From Rhodocyclaceae bacterium (GTDB taxonomy: Bacteria > Pseudomonadota > Gammaproteobacteria > Burkholderiales > Rhodocyclaceae), in the NCBI GenBank assembly GCA_016702335.1, contig JADJEF010000020.1, forward strand, positions 1,550,001 through 1,614,000: 64,000 nucleotides of DNA. Direction: 5' to 3'. The notes under the pieces were generated by a model. That model was not told where the DNA came from and made no database searches. It saw only the letters and a list, made by a program, of their open reading frames with translations. The position numbers and the translations under genes were made by a program. Positions 16,401 to 24,164 of the stretch are shown piece by piece; position 1 is the stretch's first letter, and the number at the start of each line of letters is the position of its first letter.

Positions 16401-18724
16401 GTTTCCAGCAGTTGCTGCTTTCGGGCGGTCAGCGCCTCGTAGACCGCCTCGCGCTTTTCGCTGAGGTCGGCGGCGAAGCCTTCCTGTTCGCCGAAGCGTC
16501 CTTCGAGTTCTTCGAGCTGCGCCAGCAGCCGCGTCATCGCATCGTCGCATTGTTCGGGCGTGTCGACCCGCTCCAGCGCGCTTTCGACGGACTGGGCGAA
16601 GAGCTTGAACTGAGCGCCGAATTCGGCGGAGAGTTCGACGCTGGCGAGGTGCTTGCGGCGATTGCGCACCTCTGCCCGCAGCCGGTTGGTTTCGGCGTAG
16701 GTGCTGGAAATCTGCTCGAGGATGCCGGTGCGCGCGGTGGCGTCGCCGCTGGGCAAGTTAGCGACCAGTTCGTTCAACAGGTCCAGGGCGTGGGCGGTGT
16801 GTTCGAGGGCCTTGCCTTGCTCGTCAAGCTGGGTCGTGGTTGTTGCGGTGCCGATGGCAGCTGAGGTTGCGACCAATGCGCTCAGATAGGGCTGAAAGGC
16901 TTTGTCGGTGAGCAGGAAGGCAAGGGTCTTCTCGCCGATTCGTAGCTGTTCGGAGGCCAGTTGCTGGTCGATGGCGTCGATGCGCGGCAGGTCGATGTAG
17001 CGCTGCTCGCGCAACGCCAGTAGCCGCCCGCGCTCCATGCGCAGGCGGTCGAGCATGGCGACGAATTCGTCCGGGTGCTGCCAGAGCTTGGCGGCGATGT
17101 CGGTGAGCAGTTTGTGCTGCTCGCCTTCGGCCTGGGCGAGCAGGCGGGCAGCTTCGCGGCGGATGGCAGCGACCTTGTCGAATTCGTCGAGCGCGGCTCG
17201 GGCTGTCCCGGCGATAGCCTTGAGATCAGCATCGGCATGGCCCGCTTCGTCGCTGGCCAGCCAGAAATAGCCGTCGAGAATGCGGCTGCACAGACGCAGC
17301 AGGTCTTCATAGACCACGCGCGTCGGTGCCTGCTCGCCGACCGCGCGAGTAATTTCCATCGATTCGGCGATGCCGCGCACCAGTTCGGCATTGCCGATAC
17401 GGCCGAAGAAACTGGCGCGATCGACGTTACGCTCGGCGTGATCGTCGCTGACGAAGGGCGTTTGCCAGAGTTGCATCGGATGTAGCCGCGTCGGCTCGTC
17501 GGCATCGCTCTGGAACACCAGCATGCGGCCGTCGTCGTAGCGGGCGTAGCCGTGGGAGAAGACCGGCGTGCCGAGACGCTTTTCGATCAGGTTGTAGGTG
17601 AATAGGGCATATTGGCCGCCACCGGGCTGGTAAAAGACGTAGAGCACGTCTTCGCCGTTCGGCGAGCGCTGCATGCGCTTGAAGCGTAGGCCGGTATTAC
17701 CCATCGTGGCGTCGGGGGGCAGGTCGAAGCGCTTGTGCTCGCCGGCTTGCAGGTAGTAGCCGCCGGGGAAGATGATGCCGTGGTCCTCCGGCAGTTGCAC
17801 GCACGACGGGCCAATGGCGTCGATGCGGACGACCTGCTGGGTGCGGTGGTTATAGACCAGATAGCGGTAGTCCGGCTCGCGGTAGGGCTTGATCTTGAGC
17901 AGGATCAGCGAACCGAGGCGAACATAGTAGATCTCTGCGTCGGCCAGCGACTGGTTCTTGTCAACGACGGGTTCGGCATAGATGCCCAGCCCGCTTTCTG
18001 TGTTGTTCTCGATTTTGACGGTGAGATCGCCGCCAACCGTCTCGACGAAGATGGTGTTGAGGATATTGATGTGGGGGTGGCGACCCGTGATGTGGTCTTC
18101 GCGGCGGGTGGGTAGCCATTCGAAGTCGTGAGCCGCCGGTAGCGCGATGTCGCGCTCGCCGCGGTTGTCGATGTATTTAAGGCTACCGTCGAGTTCGATG
18201 GACCAGCGGAAAACGCGCAGATCGGTGAGCTGCTGGCCGATCTGGAAGGCGGCGAGGAGCTTGTGCTGGTTGATGCGCAACTGCGTCAGGCTGGCCTGCT
18301 TGTAGTAGCTGTAGAGCTCGCGAAAATCCATCTCGAAACGCGAATCGGCGAGGAAGCTGCCCTCCAGCGGGACAGCTTCCAGTTCTTCGCTGCCCGCCGC
18401 CTCGTTCAGGCGATAGAGGCTGAACACGTCTGCTGCCTGGATGTCCTTGCGCAGGCCCATGAAGACGTTGTAGCCGAAGACCAGGGTATCGCCGACCCGG
18501 ACGATGTCGCGGGCGACACAGTTGTTCTCGGTGCGCGCGCGCAGGCGGGCTTGCAGCTTGAGGTCGGAGCGGCCGAAGGCGGTCAGGCGCGCTTCGTTAA
18601 GCTGCTTGATTTTGCCGGCCAAGACCTCGCCCTGTTGCTGGAGGCGCTTCCTCAGCAGTTCGTAGCTGCCGCCAGCGGCAACTGCGGCTTCGACTTGGGT
18701 GCTGTCTGTTTCGGCTTGGGTCAT
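13445..18724 (-). CDS. very large AAA+ 'DNA repair ATPase' family protein
   Basis: 1759 residues. It matches what I recall as the 'DNA repair ATPase' (DUF3686-type) family. The N-terminal third is beta-rich (VRVGDTLVFGYNVFMGL; HINILNTIFVETVGGDLTVKIENN). The middle is helical with coiled-coil stretches (about residues 470-860, e.g. LEELEGRFGEQEGFAADLSEKREAV). A single AAA+ module lies near residues 1290-1500, with Walker A SPPGYGKTTLMEYIAD, Walker B NVMLYLDDIQHT and a sensor-like VVMAGNPYTESGEAF. It is the last gene of a four-gene operon with a YqiJ-like protein and a flotillin. Its start overlaps the stop of a 64-residue protein (ATGA). The biochemical role is unknown; the name 'DNA repair' rests on weak SMC-like similarity. 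Confidence 0.85.
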   Translation of the reverse strand: MTQAETDSTQVEAAVAAGGSYELLRKRLQQQGEVLAGKIKQLNEARLTAFGRSDLKLQARLRARTENNCVARDIVRVGDTLVFGYNVFMGLRKDIQAADVFSLYRLNEAAGSEELEAVPLEGSFLADSRFEMDFRELYSYYKQASLTQLRINQHKLLAAFQIGQQLTDLRVFRWSIELDGSLKYIDNRGERDIALPAAHDFEWLPTRREDHITGRHPHINILNTIFVETVGGDLTVKIENNTESGLGIYAEPVVDKNQSLADAEIYYVRLGSLILLKIKPYREPDYRYLVYNHRTQQVVRIDAIGPSCVQLPEDHGIIFPGGYYLQAGEHKRFDLPPDATMGNTGLRFKRMQRSPNGEDVLYVFYQPGGGQYALFTYNLIEKRLGTPVFSHGYARYDDGRMLVFQSDADEPTRLHPMQLWQTPFVSDDHAERNVDRASFFGRIGNAELVRGIAESMEITRAVGEQAPTRVVYEDLLRLCSRILDGYFWLASDEAGHADADLKAIAGTARAALDEFDKVAAIRREAARLLAQAEGEQHKLLTDIAAKLWQHPDEFVAMLDRLRMERGRLLALREQRYIDLPRIDAIDQQLASEQLRIGEKTLAFLLTDKAFQPYLSALVATSAAIGTATTTTQLDEQGKALEHTAHALDLLNELVANLPSGDATARTGILEQISSTYAETNRLRAEVRNRRKHLASVELSAEFGAQFKLFAQSVESALERVDTPEQCDDAMTRLLAQLEELEGRFGEQEGFAADLSEKREAVYEALTARKQQLLETRQRRAQTLMDSAQRIIAGIPRRVQQFKELAEVHGYFAGDPLLAKCRSVCDELRKIGAQLQADDLDTRLKTARDQAIRAVRDRAELTGEDGNTIHLGRHAFTVGHQALDLTLVPGEQGLAYHLTGTDYLVPLQHEEAQALKPFWTMALVSESATLYRAEYLAGEILHACQRGEYETTLDTLQTLCSADTQEGLLALVREFSAARYQEGYQKGVHDHDTAAILTALLPMQAQASRLAFSPRARVLAALFWLQGAPMIERPRLQRQAASAGQIYQLFGAANVRQALITRWAPDIARIAEREHLLKLWAAGPELSEEAAAYLVDELASDGAWIASGAALDLADAFVRHLERQGQLARWRDSLADCTPLDAWHLARDWVGSYQQAHAPTEAAWSDEAAATLVLDLPRQRHNADLACTVAGLRGEHPRIENGQLALNLNDFHGRLRQHANGIVPQFRRWQALRQQVLASEKAQLHLDQFQAKPLSSFVRNRLIDEVYLPLVGDNLAKQIGAAGDAKRTDRMGMLLLISPPGYGKTTLMEYIADRLGLIFVRINCPALGHDVVSLDPTQAPHSGARQELEKLNLGLAMGNNVMLYLDDIQHTNPEFLQKFIALCDGTRRIEGVWQGAPRTYDMRGKRFAVVMAGNPYTESGEAFKIPDMLANRADIYNLGDVLSGKEASFALSYIENSLTANPALMPLATRDPKDIERLVKLAQGEDIPASAFAHSYSSAELTELTGIMQRLFKVRDVLLRVNQAYILSAAQDDDYRVEPPFKLQGSYRNMAKLAVKVTAIMEPAELDALLRDHYRGEAQTLTTGAEENLLKLAQLIGTPTKEEQARWTTITEGYRRLKKLGGSESDGATRVANLLADIGMTLDGLRTQLASPLPGTPDWARELGALRDMIAALQPSIRVDVAESPAIAATMRSLSETYEKGIAPLVTAAYHKLKMDHDIWERVQAMGKEMKQLIEMTDMPHAKTAPRTRKAAGSGEAGKA

Positions 18725-18915
18725 GACGGTTCGTGGTGTTCCGAGGATTCCATTCGGTCAGGCTCGGCATTCAAAAAGGCAAGCATTTCTCGCCGCTGGC
18801 CCTGTTGCGTCAGCCATTGACGCATCTCACACAGACGCGCAAATTCGGCAGCCCCAAAGCGAGCGCTGCAATAGCAGAACAACTCGGCTGCGCTCGCTTT
18901 TTTGCGTGCCGTCAT
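18721..18915 (-). CDS. small conserved-looking protein between flotillin and AAA+ ATPase
   Basis: 64 residues: a basic start (MTARKKASAAELFCYC), a short helical body (EFARLCEMRQWLTQQGQRREML) and an acidic tail. I do not recognise the family. Three things suggest it is real: it starts 6 bp after the flotillin stop, its stop overlaps the ATPase ATG by ATGA, and the gap would otherwise be empty in a tight operon. Three Cys residues (two in CYC) could bind metal or form disulphides. It may be an adaptor between flotillin and ATPase, but that is only a guess from position. Confidence 0.6.
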   Translation of the reverse strand: MTARKKASAAELFCYCSARFGAAEFARLCEMRQWLTQQGQRREMLAFLNAEPDRMESSEHHEPS

Positions 18916-18920
18916 TGCGA

Positions 18921-21143
18921 CTAATTGCGCAAGCTGGTGACGAATTTCTGTAATGCCGAGCGCTGGTCCGCCGTGCCCTCCTGCATCACCTTGGTCATGA
19001 TCGCGGTCAGGCTCAGGTTTTGCAGCTCGGGCGACGAACTGCCCAGTGCGCCGATCAGACCTTGCAGATCGCCGACCATGTCGCGTTCGCCGGCGAGGTG
19101 ATCTTTGAGCGCAATCTGCAGCGTTTCGCTCTTGGCGATTGCGCCGTCAATACCCTTGCCGACTGCCAGCGCATTGACGAAGCGCTGGAAGTAATCGCCT
19201 TCGCCGCCGACGATGTCGATCTTGGCGTGGCTCATGGCCGATGACAGGACTTCGGCCTGTTCTTTGGCGATACTGGTTTGTGCCTCGATGCCCTTGAGGA
19301 TTTCGATATGGGCGTTGTTCACGCGCACGCGATATTCCTCGTGCGCCCGTGTCTCCGGCGACATTTCGGCCATGGCGGCGAATTTTTCCTTCAGACCGCG
19401 CGCTTCCGCAATCATGCGGGCTTCGACGGCTTCGCCTTCTGCATGGCCTTGCTTGCTGACGGCTTCGGCGTCGGCGGCTTTGATAGTCACGGCGGCCATG
19501 CCGAGCTGCTGGTTGCCTTGTGCCTGTGCTTCGAGCTTGAGGCGCAGCACATCGGCTTCGGCAGTGCCGTATTTCGCGGTGGCGTCAGCGTCGGCGATTT
19601 TCACCTTGGCGGCGACCATGCCGAGTTGCTGGTTACCCTGTGCCTGTGCTTCGAGCTTGAGGCGCAGCACATCGGCTTCGGCGGTGCCGAATTTCGCAGT
19701 GGCGTCGGCGTCGGCGATCTTCACCTTGGCGGCGACCATGCCAGCTTTCTCGTTGGCGTCGGCAGTGGCCAGTTGCACCTTCGCGGCGGCGAGGCCCGGG
19801 GCGGCGGCGTAGGCTTCGATACCCTCGGCCTCGCGCTTCTTGGCCTCGGCGTCCTTTTCGGCAACCTTCAATTTGGCTTCGGCCAGGGTCAAATCCCGCG
19901 TGGCTTGATGACGCGCCTTGCGTTCATCGGACTCCGCGGCTTTCACCTGCAGCACCAGATCATGCTCTGCCTTGCCTTCCGCTTCGATGACGGTTGACTT
20001 GCGGACGCGGTCAGCCTCTGACACCAGGCGAACTTCCTTGATCGCTTCCTCCTGCTCGGCGACCGTGCGCTCGACGATGACCCGTTCGCGGATCACATCG
20101 GCGATGGCCTTCTTCTGCACTTCGACCGCCTTGTCCTTGTCTATGGTCTGCAGCGTGACTTCTTTCTCGCGGTCAACGATCTCCAACAGGCGGGCGCGGG
20201 TGACGCGCTCTTCCTCGATGGCGACAGCGCGTTGGCGGTTGTTGGCGGCCACTTCGGTTTCGCGCCTGACGTTTTCCTTTTGTACCGCGATCAACTGGTC
20301 GGCCTGCAGCCCGGCCAGTTCGCCCTTGGCGCGCTCTTCGGACTGCACCTTGCGTGATTCGGCCTCTTCACGGGCTTGAACGACGGCAATTTCCCGAAGC
20401 TGACGGGCCTGCGCCTCGGCTTGCTGACGCTCCAGCTCATAGATGGTTTCCTGCGTCTCGACGTCTTTCTTCTTTATCTTGGCCTGTTCGTCGCGCTCCC
20501 ACTGATTGGTCTGAATATGCTCGATGGCGGTCAGCTCGGTGATCTTGCGGATACCTTGGGCATCCATGATGTTGCGGGGATCGAGCCTGTCGAGCGGCGT
20601 TTGCTCCAAATAGTCGATAGCGGCGTCTTCCAGCACGTAGCCGGACAGGTTGTCGCCGATCTGGCGGAGTATTTCGTCCCGGAAGCGGTCGCGAGCCTGA
20701 TAGAGGTCTTCGAAATTCATCGACTTGCCGGCGGTCTTAAGGGCTTCGGAGAATTTGGCGGCGAAGAGTTCTTCCAGGGTTTCCTGACTCGACGCACGGG
20801 CGCAGCCAATGTTCTGAGCGACCTTCATCACGTCGGCGGTGGTCTTATTGACATGCACGAAAAAGGTAACTTCGATGTCGGCGCGGATATTGTCCTTGCA
20901 GATCAGCCCCTGATTTCCGGTGCGCTTGATCACGATGGTCTTGATGGAGATTTCCATCATCTCCATCTTGTGAATGATCGGATACACCATGCCGCCGGTG
21001 AAGGTGACCTCCGGCATGGCGGAGAGGTTATTCACGATCATCGCGTGCCCCTGTTCCACCTTGTGATAGAACTTCGCGAACAGAGCGAACAGTCCGAAGA
21101 CGAAGATCGCCAGTATGACGATAGCAGTGAGGATCAGTTCCAT
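18921..21143 (-). CDS. flotillin family protein (YqiK-like)
   Basis: 740 residues. One N-terminal membrane helix (MELILTAIVILAIFVFGLFA) is followed by an SPFH/PHB domain (about residues 25-220) and a very long charged coiled coil rich in Ala-Glu-Lys-Arg. Residues about 468-547 consist of two nearly identical 40-residue units (GMVAAKVKIADADATAK...), followed by a diverged third unit (GMAAVTIKAADAEAVSK). Flotillins scaffold membrane microdomains. In E. coli yqiK follows yqiJ; here too the YqiJ-like gene is directly upstream (25 bp), and a large AAA+ ATPase lies downstream. The repeat number may vary between strains. Confidence 0.92.
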   Translation of the reverse strand: MELILTAIVILAIFVFGLFALFAKFYHKVEQGHAMIVNNLSAMPEVTFTGGMVYPIIHKMEMMEISIKTIVIKRTGNQGLICKDNIRADIEVTFFVHVNKTTADVMKVAQNIGCARASSQETLEELFAAKFSEALKTAGKSMNFEDLYQARDRFRDEILRQIGDNLSGYVLEDAAIDYLEQTPLDRLDPRNIMDAQGIRKITELTAIEHIQTNQWERDEQAKIKKKDVETQETIYELERQQAEAQARQLREIAVVQAREEAESRKVQSEERAKGELAGLQADQLIAVQKENVRRETEVAANNRQRAVAIEEERVTRARLLEIVDREKEVTLQTIDKDKAVEVQKKAIADVIRERVIVERTVAEQEEAIKEVRLVSEADRVRKSTVIEAEGKAEHDLVLQVKAAESDERKARHQATRDLTLAEAKLKVAEKDAEAKKREAEGIEAYAAAPGLAAAKVQLATADANEKAGMVAAKVKIADADATAKFGTAEADVLRLKLEAQAQGNQQLGMVAAKVKIADADATAKYGTAEADVLRLKLEAQAQGNQQLGMAAVTIKAADAEAVSKQGHAEGEAVEARMIAEARGLKEKFAAMAEMSPETRAHEEYRVRVNNAHIEILKGIEAQTSIAKEQAEVLSSAMSHAKIDIVGGEGDYFQRFVNALAVGKGIDGAIAKSETLQIALKDHLAGERDMVGDLQGLIGALGSSSPELQNLSLTAIMTKVMQEGTADQRSALQKFVTSLRN
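19501..19740 (-). repeat. two tandem 120-bp units inside the flotillin gene
   Basis: 19501-19620 and 19621-19740 are near-identical direct copies differing at only a handful of bases; each encodes 40 residues (LGMVAAKVKIADADATAK and so on). The next unit upstream in the map (about 19440-19500) is a diverged relative. This is a recent in-frame duplication that lengthens the coiled coil. Confidence 0.9.
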
Positions 21144-21168
21144 TGGTTTGCCTTTCGGTGGGTTGTAG

Positions 21169-21831
21169 TCAAACGGGATCGGTGGTGGCTGGGTCGACGC
21201 CAGTGACGCGGTAGCGCTGAGCGGCTTCGTCGTAGTTGATTATCAGCGCCTGCGCTCCCTTGCAAAGGGTATTCGGTTCGGCGGCGGCAATGCGAATATT
21301 GAAGCTGCCGGTGTGATCGGCGCCCTCGGCCTGACCAAACGCTTCGCCGACTGTCAGCGTAGTGACCCGGCAGTACAGGCCGATCAGACCCTGGCTGGAT
21401 CGCGCGGTATGGCGCACGAACAAGCCACGTATTGGCTGCACCAGGAGCGCAGTGAGAAAAATGGACGGTGCCAACGCGAGCACGGCAACGGCCAGACCCG
21501 CCACGGCACGCAAGGGCGCAGTGGGCACCCAGGACAGGAGGTATTGGGAAATTAGCCCGGTGATTACCCAGGCGATCAGGGTTACCAGGCTGATCACTAT
21601 CGAGAACGGCACGCCGCTCAAGCCGAAGGCGACAACGTAACCGGCGATGGTGGAAAGATGCTCGCCGCCGCTGTGGTTGGGCACCTCGTGGTGGGCATCG
21701 ATATGCAAATGGCCGTGGTCAAAATTGACGACGCCCACCAGCGCCATCAGCCAGTACAGCACCACCACGCCAAGCAATACCGTATAGACACCCGTCGGCC
21801 AGCCGACAATCAGTGTTAGCAATGCGTCCAT
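21169..21831 (-). CDS. YqiJ-like membrane protein with OB-fold (NfeD-related)
   Basis: 220 residues. It has an N-terminal helix (VYTVLLGVVVLYWLMALVGVV), a His/Asp-rich loop (NFDHGHLHIDAHHEVPNHSGGEH), three further membrane helices and a soluble C-terminal OB-type beta domain (GLIGLYCRVTTLTVGEAFGQ, CKGAQALIINYDEAAQRYRV). YqiJ/NfeD proteins accompany flotillins and are thought to act with them at membrane microdomains. It is the first gene of the flotillin-ATPase operon and lies 25 bp before the flotillin start. Confidence 0.85.
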   Translation of the reverse strand: MDALLTLIVGWPTGVYTVLLGVVVLYWLMALVGVVNFDHGHLHIDAHHEVPNHSGGEHLSTIAGYVVAFGLSGVPFSIVISLVTLIAWVITGLISQYLLSWVPTAPLRAVAGLAVAVLALAPSIFLTALLVQPIRGLFVRHTARSSQGLIGLYCRVTTLTVGEAFGQAEGADHTGSFNIRIAAAEPNTLCKGAQALIINYDEAAQRYRVTGVDPATTDPV

Positions 21832-21958
21832 ACCCGTCCTCGCTCAGTTCGCGCCGCCAAAGCCTGTCATTGTGCGGCTATGGGGAAAGTCAATCAAGTC
21901 GAATTTGATGACGGCGCGCTTGAATTTGCTGCCGAAGACTCTCTGCGGCAACGGTGAG

Positions 21959-22903
21959 TCAGCGAGTCTGCGAGGCGATCCAGATCGCCAGCCCCTGAGC
22001 ATCCAGTTCCAGATCCATGTCCCAGATCTCCAGCAACTGCACATCTGACTGCTGACAGCCGTGGGCGCGCGCTTCGGCCAGCAGGTAGGTGCGCAGGTGC
22101 TGATGAATCGCCGCAATCGCCGTGTCACCAGCGCCGACTTGCCGCGCAATCGCCACCATGCCGTCCAGCCGGCGCAGCAGGTCAGTCGCTAGCAACGCGG
22201 GCGGTGCGCGCCGGCTGTAGTGGGTGAGATACACCGCCTCGGGCTGGCAGGCGAGCATGCGTGCCACCGAATCGCGCATGGCCTCGGGATCAAACTGGCT
22301 GGGCGTGGTGGTGGGGAAGATGAAGGCGCGGCCATCGACATCGCATTCGCGATAACTCAGTCCAAAGGTATCGCCGGTGAATAGGCCACGCGCGGCGTGA
22401 TCGTGAATGAAGACATGGTGCTTGGCATGGCCGGGGCAGTCATGAAAGCTCAGGGTGCGTGCGCCCAATGTCAGCATCATCCCATCGGTGGTTTCGAGCA
22501 CGCGTTCGGCTGCAATGGGGATAAGCGCACCGTAGAGTGCCTTGGCGCGCTCGCTGCCGTATACCTCTTCGGTCGCGGCCCAGAGCTTGGCGGGCTCGAT
22601 CATGTGCCGCGCCCCGCGCGGGTGCACCACCAGTTTGGCGTGCGGAAAGGCCTGCATCATGGCGCCAGCGCCGCCGGCATGATCGAGGTGAATGTGTGTG
22701 AGCAACACATAGTCAACGCAGTCCGGCGTGAGGCCCAGCTCGCTCAGCGCAGCTTGAGCGGCCGGCAGGCTGTAGTTGCTGCCGCAATCGACAAAGGCGG
22801 CGCGACCGTTGTCGATAATCAGGTGGATCGCCGCCAGTTGGTGGCGCACATAGGTGGCGTCGATGGCATGAATGCCGTTGCCGTAGTCGATGCGGGGGGT
22901 CAT
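21959..22903 (-). CDS. cytosolic MBL-fold metallo-hydrolase
   Basis: 314 residues without a signal peptide. The metal motif THIHLDHAGG is intact at about residues 69-78, and additional ligands appear in FHDCPGHAKHHV, FTGDTF and YLTHYS. The large C-terminal part suggests a glyoxalase II-like or lactonase-like hydrolase; the substrate is unknown. A copy of the dispersed repeat is read in frame near residue 255-265 as RQVGAGDTAIA, in a helical region before the conserved-looking C-terminal helix. The gene is convergent with nothing and is separated from the yqiJ operon by 127 bp with no obvious signals. Confidence 0.88.
   Translation of the reverse strand: MTPRIDYGNGIHAIDATYVRHQLAAIHLIIDNGRAAFVDCGSNYSLPAAQAALSELGLTPDCVDYVLLTHIHLDHAGGAGAMMQAFPHAKLVVHPRGARHMIEPAKLWAATEEVYGSERAKALYGALIPIAAERVLETTDGMMLTLGARTLSFHDCPGHAKHHVFIHDHAARGLFTGDTFGLSYRECDVDGRAFIFPTTTPSQFDPEAMRDSVARMLACQPEAVYLTHYSRRAPPALLATDLLRRLDGMVAIARQVGAGDTAIAAIHQHLRTYLLAEARAHGCQQSDVQLLEIWDMDLELDAQGLAIWIASQTR
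22118..22144 (+). repeat. dispersed repeat, copy 3 (inside MBL hydrolase gene)
   Basis: CGCCGT, GTCA, CCAGCGCCGACTTG, CCG. It is antisense to the coding strand and read as RQVGAGDTAIA, a different frame from copies 2 and 15. Confidence 0.88.
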
Positions 22904-23060
22904 TGCTTTCTCCGTCTTTCCAAGACCGGGAGTATCGCTCAGGCGCTCACTGCGGCGAGATTCAGGTGCCGCTGGGCGAGGGGCGAAGGTGCCCGTGAGG
23001 CCTTACCCCTCCGCCTCCAGAAAACTGATCTAGCGCAAGAACCCGGCAGCGTGGACTTGC

Positions 23061-23066
23061 TAGACT
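23061..23066 (+). promoter_or_regulatory. TAGACT box just before the start codon (possible leaderless promoter)
   Basis: TAGACT followed by GCGCGCC and ATG. The same TAGACTGCGCGC string precedes the SRAP gene ATG at 54232. The 7-bp distance from a -10-like box to ATG would place transcription start at the start codon. Confidence 0.35.
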
Positions 23067-23073
23067 GCGCGCC

Positions 23074-23472
23074 ATGTTCTCCGGTTTCGATGTGCTGCTG
23101 ATGCGCCTGCGCCGCCATGGCTGGGCCTTGCTCGCCCTGGCCTTGAGCCTGGTGCTGCTGCAAACCGCGACGCTCGCCCGTAGCGCGCCTCATGGGAGCG
23201 TCGGCGGCGAAAGCGGGCTCAGTGAAATCTGTACCGTACAAGGTGTCATCACCGTCAATGCCAACGGCGAACCGGTGCTGCCGGCCAGCAGCGACGCTGG
23301 CCACGATTGCTGCGTCAGTTGCATTCTGGCTGCCCCGGCACTCCCCGATACGGCCCGCATCGCCGTCCCGCCAGCGCCGACTTGCGGAACGCAAGCCGCC
23401 CACGTCGCCGCGCCTTACCCTGGGCGCGACCAGTACCGCGCGCCGCCGAGCCGCGCCCCACCCTCCGCCTGA
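23074..23472 (+). CDS. DUF2946-type small exported protein, paralogue 1
   Basis: 132 residues. It has an N-terminal membrane/signal helix (WALLALALSLVLLQTATLA), then the DUF2946 pattern: ICTVQG, a linker, then HDCCVSCILAAP, and a Pro/Arg-rich tail ending RAPPSA. The Cys-Cys-x-x-Cys motif suggests metal binding, and copper is likely from context: a PCuAC chaperone and two TonB receptors lie downstream. The peptide IAVPPAPTCG near residue 97 is encoded by a copy of the dispersed repeat. It is followed by a Crp/Fnr regulator after 69 bp. Two paralogues lie at 24658 and 28932. Confidence 0.8.
   Translation: MFSGFDVLLMRLRRHGWALLALALSLVLLQTATLARSAPHGSVGGESGLSEICTVQGVITVNANGEPVLPASSDAGHDCCVSCILAAPALPDTARIAVPPAPTCGTQAAHVAAPYPGRDQYRAPPSRAPPSA
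23361..23387 (+). repeat. dispersed repeat, copy 4 (inside DUF2946 gene 1)
   Basis: CGCCGT, CCCG, CCAGCGCCGACTTG, CGG, read in frame as AVPPAPTCG just after the Cys motif of the protein. Confidence 0.9.
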
Positions 23473-23541
23473 GTGTTTTCCGGTGGCCCTGTTCCTGCGA
23501 ACAGCGGCCTTTGGTTTCTCACTTTTGTTCAGGAGGGATTC

Positions 23542-24114
23542 ATGTCCCCAGAGAGTTGCATTGGCTTCGCCCATGGCGAAGCAGTTTTGGTCGCTGGCAT
23601 GCCCGGACGCTGCTGGCGCATTCATCAAGGCGCTGTCCGCCTCACCCGCTGGGTAGACGACAGCGAGCACTTTGCCGGCCTGGCCCGCACCGGTGACCTG
23701 ATCGGGGTCGAGGCGCTCATGGGTAATGACAGCACGTTCAGTGCCTATGCCTTGAGCGAACTTATTCTTGAGCCCAAGGGTGCGCTGGACAGTGCCGCCC
23801 TGCTGGCCGCGCTCACCTCCAGCGAGCAACGAGCCGCCGAGGCGCTCGCCCTGTGTCGCGGCACGGCAGACGAACGCATCGCACGTCTGATGACCCTGCT
23901 GGCCAAGCCCACCGCCAGCGGCCACGCCCGCGTGCAAATGCCCAGCCTGCGCGAAATGGCCGAGATCACCAACCTGACGCAAGAGACCATCTCGCGCGTG
24001 GTCAGCCGCTTGCGGCGTCTTGGCCAGTTGGTGCGCAACAGCCGGGCGCAGGCCGAGTTCATTCCCTGCCGTGGGCTGGCCACCGGCAATCCGGGTCTGA
24101 GTCTGGCGGCCTGA
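23542..24114 (+). CDS. Crp/Fnr family transcriptional regulator
   Basis: 190 residues. The N-terminal part is a short cyclic-nucleotide-binding-like fold (GEAVLVAGMPGRCWRIHQGAVRLTRWVDDSE, GDLIGVEALMG). The C-terminal winged helix has the recognition segment MAEITNLTQETISRVVSRLRRLGQL, with the family E-x-x-S-R pattern. I chose the ATG at 23542 because AGGAGG precedes it at ideal spacing. It lacks an obvious FNR-type Cys cluster. Its position at the head of the copper-handling genes suggests it controls them, but no target site was identified. Confidence 0.88.
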   Translation: MSPESCIGFAHGEAVLVAGMPGRCWRIHQGAVRLTRWVDDSEHFAGLARTGDLIGVEALMGNDSTFSAYALSELILEPKGALDSAALLAALTSSEQRAAEALALCRGTADERIARLMTLLAKPTASGHARVQMPSLREMAEITNLTQETISRVVSRLRRLGQLVRNSRAQAEFIPCRGLATGNPGLSLAA

Positions 24115-24164
24115 TCACAATTCCCTCCACTGCCCACTTCATTCACCTTAGCGAAAGAAATCCC

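Noticed and set aside
13784..16864. A 1026-codon open frame on the plus strand
   Set aside because: It is antisense to the large ATPase gene, which has clear domains. Long antisense frames are common in GC-rich coding DNA. Its composition (many Val, Gly, Gln, Leu, His) is that of a shadow.
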